Of a stretch of DNA of 9,826 bases, positions 7,127-9,826 are shown piece after piece. The notes beneath the pieces were generated by a model, which searched no databases, was not told where the DNA came from, and saw only the letters and a list, made by a program, of their open reading frames with translations. Every line of letters begins with the position of its first letter. The first letter of the stretch is position 1. The translations under genes and the position numbers were made by a program. Source of the DNA: DASUBN01 sp050261675 (GTDB lineage: Bacteria; Pseudomonadota; Gammaproteobacteria; Natronospirales; REEB76). The stretch is from NCBI GenBank assembly GCA_050261675.1, contig JBLNDO010000067.1, forward strand, positions 1 to 9,826. Direction: 5' to 3'.

Positions 7127-7154
7127 GAAACCGTAACACTACGCAGCGTACAAT
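7125..7154 (+). promoter_or_regulatory. Candidate sigma-70-type promoter for amgK-murU
   Basis: In the 80-bp lptD/amgK gap, CTGAAA (7125-7130, 4 of 6 to TTGACA), an 18-nt spacer and TACAAT (7149-7154, 5 of 6 to TATAAT) point toward amgK. They predict a transcript start near 7161 and a leader of about 34 nt. An opposing promoter for lptD must lie in or beyond this gap, but I found no convincing one. Evidence is consensus matching only. Confidence 0.42.
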
Positions 7155-7181
7155 CGCACACTTTCACAGGGCCTTCAAACC

Positions 7182-7186
7182 GGGAG
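7182..7186 (+). promoter_or_regulatory. Ribosome binding site fixing the amgK TTG start
   Basis: GGGAG lies 8 nt before TTG (7195-7197). No ATG or GTG occurs in frame upstream within the gap. The next possible start, GTG at 7231, would remove 12 residues that resemble the N-terminus of characterised AmgK proteins, so this site supports TTG. Confidence 0.65.
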
Positions 7187-7194
7187 TTAAGGGG

Positions 7195-8187
7195 TTGCCA
7201 GCGGATCGACAGCAAGCACTCACGGACTGGGTGGTGCACGCCTTGGACGTGCCGGCCCCGGTCCTGGAACCCGCCTCGACGGACGCCAGCTTCCGGCGCT
7301 ATTTTCGCACGTCCGCGGGCGGGCGTTCCTATATCGTGATGGATGCGCCGCCTCCCCAGGAGAATTGCCGGCCGTTCGTGCGCATCGCCGCCCTGCTCCG
7401 GGAGGCGGGTGTGCACGCACCCGCGGTGCTCGCCCAGGACCTGGAACACGGCTTCCTGCTTCTGGAGGACTTGGGTACCCAGACCTATCTCGACGTGCTT
7501 GACGCCGGCAACGCGGACGCCCTCTTCGACGACGCCCTGACGGCGCTCATTCGCTGGCAGAAGGCGAGCCGGCCGGGGGTTCTGCCGCCCTACGACCGTG
7601 CACTCCTGCATCGCGAACTCATGTACTACCCCGACTGGTACGTAGGCCGGGAACTCAAGCTCACGCTCTCCGCCCAGGAGACGGCCACTCTGCAGGAGGC
7701 TTTCCAGCTCCTGGAGGACTCGGCCCTGGCCCAGACCCAGGTCTACGTCCATCGGGACTACATGCCGCGGAACCTGATGGTGAGCGACCCGAATCCCGGC
7801 GTGCTGGACTTCCAGGATGCGGTCTACGGCCCACTCACCTACGATGCGGTATGCCTTTTCAAGGACGCCTTCATCTCCTGGCCCGAGGAGCAAGTCCAAG
7901 CCTGGTTTGCCCGTTATCGGGAGCGGGCGCTTGAGGCTGGACTGCCGCTGCCGGAGAAGCCGGACTACACCCGGGCTATCGACTGGATGGGCATGCAGCG
8001 CCACCTCAAGGTGATTGGCATCTTCGGCCGCATCGGCCACCGGGATGGGAAGTTTCATTACCTGAAGGATGTCCCGCGGTTCCTGGCCTACCTGCGGCAC
8101 ACCGGTAGCTTATATAAGGAGTTCACGCCCCTTTTGAGGCTCCTGGACAGCCTGGAGAACAAAGCGGAGCGCCGGGTGAGTGCATGA
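7195..8187 (+). CDS. amgK: N-acetylmuramate/N-acetylglucosamine anomeric kinase AmgK
   Basis: AmgK phosphorylates MurNAc (and GlcNAc) at the anomeric C1 with ATP, giving MurNAc alpha-1-phosphate. This is the first dedicated step of the cell-wall recycling route that bypasses fosfomycin-sensitive MurA. The 330 residues have the aminoglycoside-phosphotransferase fold: SDASFRRYFR-like TDASFRRYFR (29-38), VVMD-like IVMDAPPPQENCRPF (47-61), the Brenner motif HRDYMPRN (186-193) with catalytic Asp188, and the metal-binding LDFQDAVYGP (204-213). The family was named from aminoglycoside kinases by fold, but the MurNAc role is strongly supported by the overlapping murU gene. Translation begins at TTG with an upstream GGGAG. 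It is divergent from lptD, the same arrangement known in Pseudomonas. All key residues are intact. Confidence 0.94.
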   Translation: MPADRQQALTDWVVHALDVPAPVLEPASTDASFRRYFRTSAGGRSYIVMDAPPPQENCRPFVRIAALLREAGVHAPAVLAQDLEHGFLLLEDLGTQTYLDVLDAGNADALFDDALTALIRWQKASRPGVLPPYDRALLHRELMYYPDWYVGRELKLTLSAQETATLQEAFQLLEDSALAQTQVYVHRDYMPRNLMVSDPNPGVLDFQDAVYGPLTYDAVCLFKDAFISWPEEQVQAWFARYRERALEAGLPLPEKPDYTRAIDWMGMQRHLKVIGIFGRIGHRDGKFHYLKDVPRFLAYLRHTGSLYKEFTPLLRLLDSLENKAERRVSA

Positions 8188-8840
8188 AGGCCATGATACT
8201 TGCGGCGGGGAAGGGCGAAAGACTCAGGCCCCTCACGGAAACCACTCCCAAGCCCTTGCTGGAAGTGAAGGGCAAGCCGCTCATCGTCCATCACCTGGAG
8301 CGCCTCAGGGACGCCGGATTTACGCAGATCCATATCAACACATCTTGGCTCGCCGAGAAGATTCAGTCGGCCCTGGGTGACGGTGCCAGATACGGCGTGC
8401 ACATCCATTATTCCTACGAGGGCCTGGACCCCCTGGAGACGGGGGGCGGCATCTTCAAGACCCTGCCGCAGTTGGGCCGTGAGCCCTTCCTGGTGGTGAA
8501 TGGCGACATCTACACGGATTTCCCCTTCGAGACCCTGAAGCACCGCCTCAAGGCGGGTTTCCTGGCTCATCTGGTGATGGTGCCGAACCCGAAGCATCAC
8601 CTGCTGGGAGACTTCCATCTCTCGCCCGCGGGGCACCTGAGACCCGAAGGCGAGCCGAAGCTCACCTACAGCGGCATCGGTGTCTACAAGGCGGAGTTTT
8701 TCAAAGATTGCCGCGCTGGCAAGTTTCCCCTGTTGCCTCTGTTCAAGGAGGCCATGCGGAATGAAGCGCTGAGTGGTGAGCTATACACTGGTGAATGGTC
8801 CGATGTGGGCACACCGGAAGGTCTTGATCAACTGAAATGA
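8184..8840 (+). CDS. murU: N-acetylmuramate alpha-1-phosphate uridylyltransferase MurU
   Basis: MurU transfers UMP from UTP to MurNAc alpha-1-phosphate, the AmgK product, giving UDP-MurNAc and pyrophosphate and so returning recycled muropeptide sugar to peptidoglycan synthesis in the cytoplasm. The 218 residues form one nucleotidyltransferase domain of expected length. Motifs are the nucleotide loop MILAAGKGERLRPLT (4-18) followed by PKPL (22-25), PLETGGGI (83-90), metal-site VNGD (105-108), and C-terminal WSDVGTPE (205-212) with a second acidic metal ligand. Related sugar-1-phosphate nucleotidyltransferases are similar, but the short length, the lack of a C-terminal hexapeptide-repeat domain and the ATGA overlap with amgK select MurU. 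A strong hairpin terminator begins right at its stop codon. Confidence 0.95.
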   Translation: MKAMILAAGKGERLRPLTETTPKPLLEVKGKPLIVHHLERLRDAGFTQIHINTSWLAEKIQSALGDGARYGVHIHYSYEGLDPLETGGGIFKTLPQLGREPFLVVNGDIYTDFPFETLKHRLKAGFLAHLVMVPNPKHHLLGDFHLSPAGHLRPEGEPKLTYSGIGVYKAEFFKDCRAGKFPLLPLFKEAMRNEALSGELYTGEWSDVGTPEGLDQLK

Positions 8841-8863
8841 AAAGCGGCCCGTAGGCCGCTTTT
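8840..8863. terminator. Bidirectional intrinsic terminator between murU and lipA
   Basis: AAAAGCGGCC (8840-8849) and GGCCGCTTTT (8854-8863) form a perfect 10-bp stem around the 4-nt loop CGTA. The A and T tracts at the ends give a U-tract for transcripts from either strand. It starts at the last base of the murU stop codon and lies about 21 nt after the lipA stop, as expected for two converging genes sharing one terminator. Confidence 0.9.
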
Positions 8864-8884
8864 GCATTCCGAGTTTAGGTTCCT

Positions 8885-9826
8885 TTATACAGCCTGCTCG
8901 TGCAGAACTTCTTCCGCCTGCTTATCGGCATGGTACGAAGACCGTACCAGCGCCCCACTGGCCACGTGGTCGAAGCCCATCTCCAGGCCCCGGGCCTCGA
9001 TCTCGGCGAACTCCGCCGGCGTCACGTAGCGCACCACCGGATGGTGGAACTTGCTGGGCTGCAGGTACTGGCCCACGGTGAGCATGTTCACATCGTGCTC
9101 ACGCAAATGCCGCATGGTCTCGTATACCTCAGCCATCTCCTCACCGAGTCCAAGCATGATGCCTGACTTGGTGGGGATGTCCGGGTGGGTTTCCTTGAAA
9201 CGCTTCAGCAGCATCAGGGAGTGAGCGTAATCGGAGCCGGGGCGCACCTCGCGGTAAAGCCGCGGCACGGTCTCGAGATTGTGGTTGAACACGTCCGGCG
9301 GCGCCTCGTGCATCAGCGCCAGCGCCACGTCCATGCGGCCCCGGAAGTCCGGGACCAGCACTTCGATGCGGGTTTCGGGTGAATGGGCACGGATGGCGCG
9401 GATGCAGGCGGTGAAATGGCCGGCGCCGCCGTCCCTGAGGTCGTCCCGGTCCACGGAAGTGACCACCACGTACTTCAGGCCCATGGCCTTGATGGTCTTG
9501 GCGAGGTTCTCCGGTTCGTCGGTGTCGAGCGGGGCGGGGCGGCCGTGGCCCACGTCGCAGAAGGTGCAGCGGCGGGTGCAGACGTCGCCCATGATCATGA
9601 AGGTGGCCGTGCCCTTGCCGAAGCACTCGCCGATGTTGGGGCAGGAGGCTTCCTCGCAGACCGTGTGCAGGCGGTTCTCCCGCAGGATCTTCTTCAGACG
9701 CGCCACTTCCGGCGTGGCCCAGGATTGCACGCGGATCCAGGAGGGTTTGCGCAGCGGCGTGACCGTGGGTTCGATCTTCACCGGGATGCGCGCCATCTTC
9801 TCCTGGGCGCTGAGCTTCTTGCCGGG
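8885..9826 (-). CDS. lipA: Lipoyl synthase LipA (partial at the N-terminus)
   Basis: LipA is a cytoplasmic radical-SAM enzyme that inserts two sulfurs at C6 and C8 of protein-bound octanoyl groups to make lipoate for 2-oxoacid dehydrogenases and glycine cleavage. Numbering from the Met at 9796-9794, the auxiliary 4Fe-4S cluster cysteines are C47, C52 and C58 (CEEASCPNIGEC), the radical-SAM CxxxCxxC is C73, C77 and C80 (CTRRCTFC), and the auxiliary-cluster serine lies in RSSYHA (285-290). The frame stays open through the right edge: the ten preceding codons read PGKKLSAQEK, which resembles the N-terminal region of pseudomonad LipA. The true start is therefore probably outside the window, although AGGAG lies 3 nt before the Met, closer than usual for a ribosome site. 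lipB usually lies upstream and would be outside. Confidence 0.96.
   Translation of the reverse strand, partial: PGKKLSAQEKMARIPVKIEPTVTPLRKPSWIRVQSWATPEVARLKKILRENRLHTVCEEASCPNIGECFGKGTATFMIMGDVCTRRCTFCDVGHGRPAPLDTDEPENLAKTIKAMGLKYVVVTSVDRDDLRDGGAGHFTACIRAIRAHSPETRIEVLVPDFRGRMDVALALMHEAPPDVFNHNLETVPRLYREVRPGSDYAHSLMLLKRFKETHPDIPTKSGIMLGLGEEMAEVYETMRHLREHDVNMLTVGQYLQPSKFHHPVVRYVTPAEFAEIEARGLEMGFDHVASGALVRSSYHADKQAEEVLHEQAV

Noticed and set aside
7115..7194. A sigma-E-type promoter for lptD-surA (as known in E. coli), and a TTGAAG -35-like site on the minus strand
   Set aside because: TGAAAGT is only a partial match to GGAACTT and no acceptable -10 follows at 15-16 nt. The TTGAAG site has no -10 at 16-18 nt. 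Not strong enough to annotate.
7111..8100. A 329-codon minus-strand frame opposite amgK that could look like an N-terminal extension near lptD
   Set aside because: amgK on the plus strand has full kinase motifs. This frame is its shadow, and the lptD signal peptide and ribosome site place the lptD start at 7114 in a different frame.
1..9826. A novel defence, mobile or biosynthetic system
   Set aside because: Every stretch is filled by conserved housekeeping genes with intact motifs. There are no inverted repeats of insertion-sequence type, no integrase or transposase, no CRISPR repeats, and no unrecognised gene of appreciable size.

Overview
The window is a G+C-rich stretch (low to mid 60s % by eye) of a chromosome, almost certainly from a non-enteric gammaproteobacterium. 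The evidence is the gene order lptD-surA-pdxA-rsmA-(usp)-apaG-apaH on the minus strand, with an amgK-murU pair running the other way. From memory this matches the Pseudomonas-type layout, and every product reads as an ortholog of a gammaproteobacterial housekeeping protein. No mobile element, CRISPR array, tRNA or rRNA is visible, and no stretch over 300 bases lacks a gene.

Layout. On the minus strand, read right to left from about 7114 to the left edge: lptD (LPS insertion barrel), surA (periplasmic chaperone and prolyl isomerase, here with a lipobox), pdxA (vitamin B6 synthesis), rsmA (16S rRNA dimethyltransferase), a universal stress protein, apaG, and the N-terminal 170 residues of apaH, which is cut by the left edge. 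lptD/surA overlap as ATGA and pdxA/rsmA as TGATG, and surA/pdxA are 14 nt apart, so lptD to rsmA looks like one translationally coupled operon. usp follows after 42 nt with its own strong Shine-Dalgarno. apaG follows after 100 nt and may have its own promoter. On the plus strand, amgK (7195-8187) and murU (8184-8840) also overlap as ATGA. They share an 80-bp divergent control region with lptD. A bidirectional hairpin terminator (8840-8863) separates murU from convergent lipA, which runs off the right edge.

How the genes work together. lptD and surA build the outer membrane: SurA helps outer-membrane barrels fold, LptD included. amgK and murU recycle cell-wall MurNAc to UDP-MurNAc, bypassing de novo synthesis through MurA. 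pdxA, rsmA, apaG/apaH and lipA serve PLP synthesis, ribosome maturation, dinucleotide-polyphosphate turnover and lipoate synthesis.

I do not see an undescribed multi-gene system. The points worth a second look are a predicted lipoprotein form of SurA, an N-terminal extension of LptD with extra cysteines, a usp gene inserted into a conserved operon, a possibly leaderless apaG transcript, and non-ATG starts on both sides of the lptD/amgK control region.
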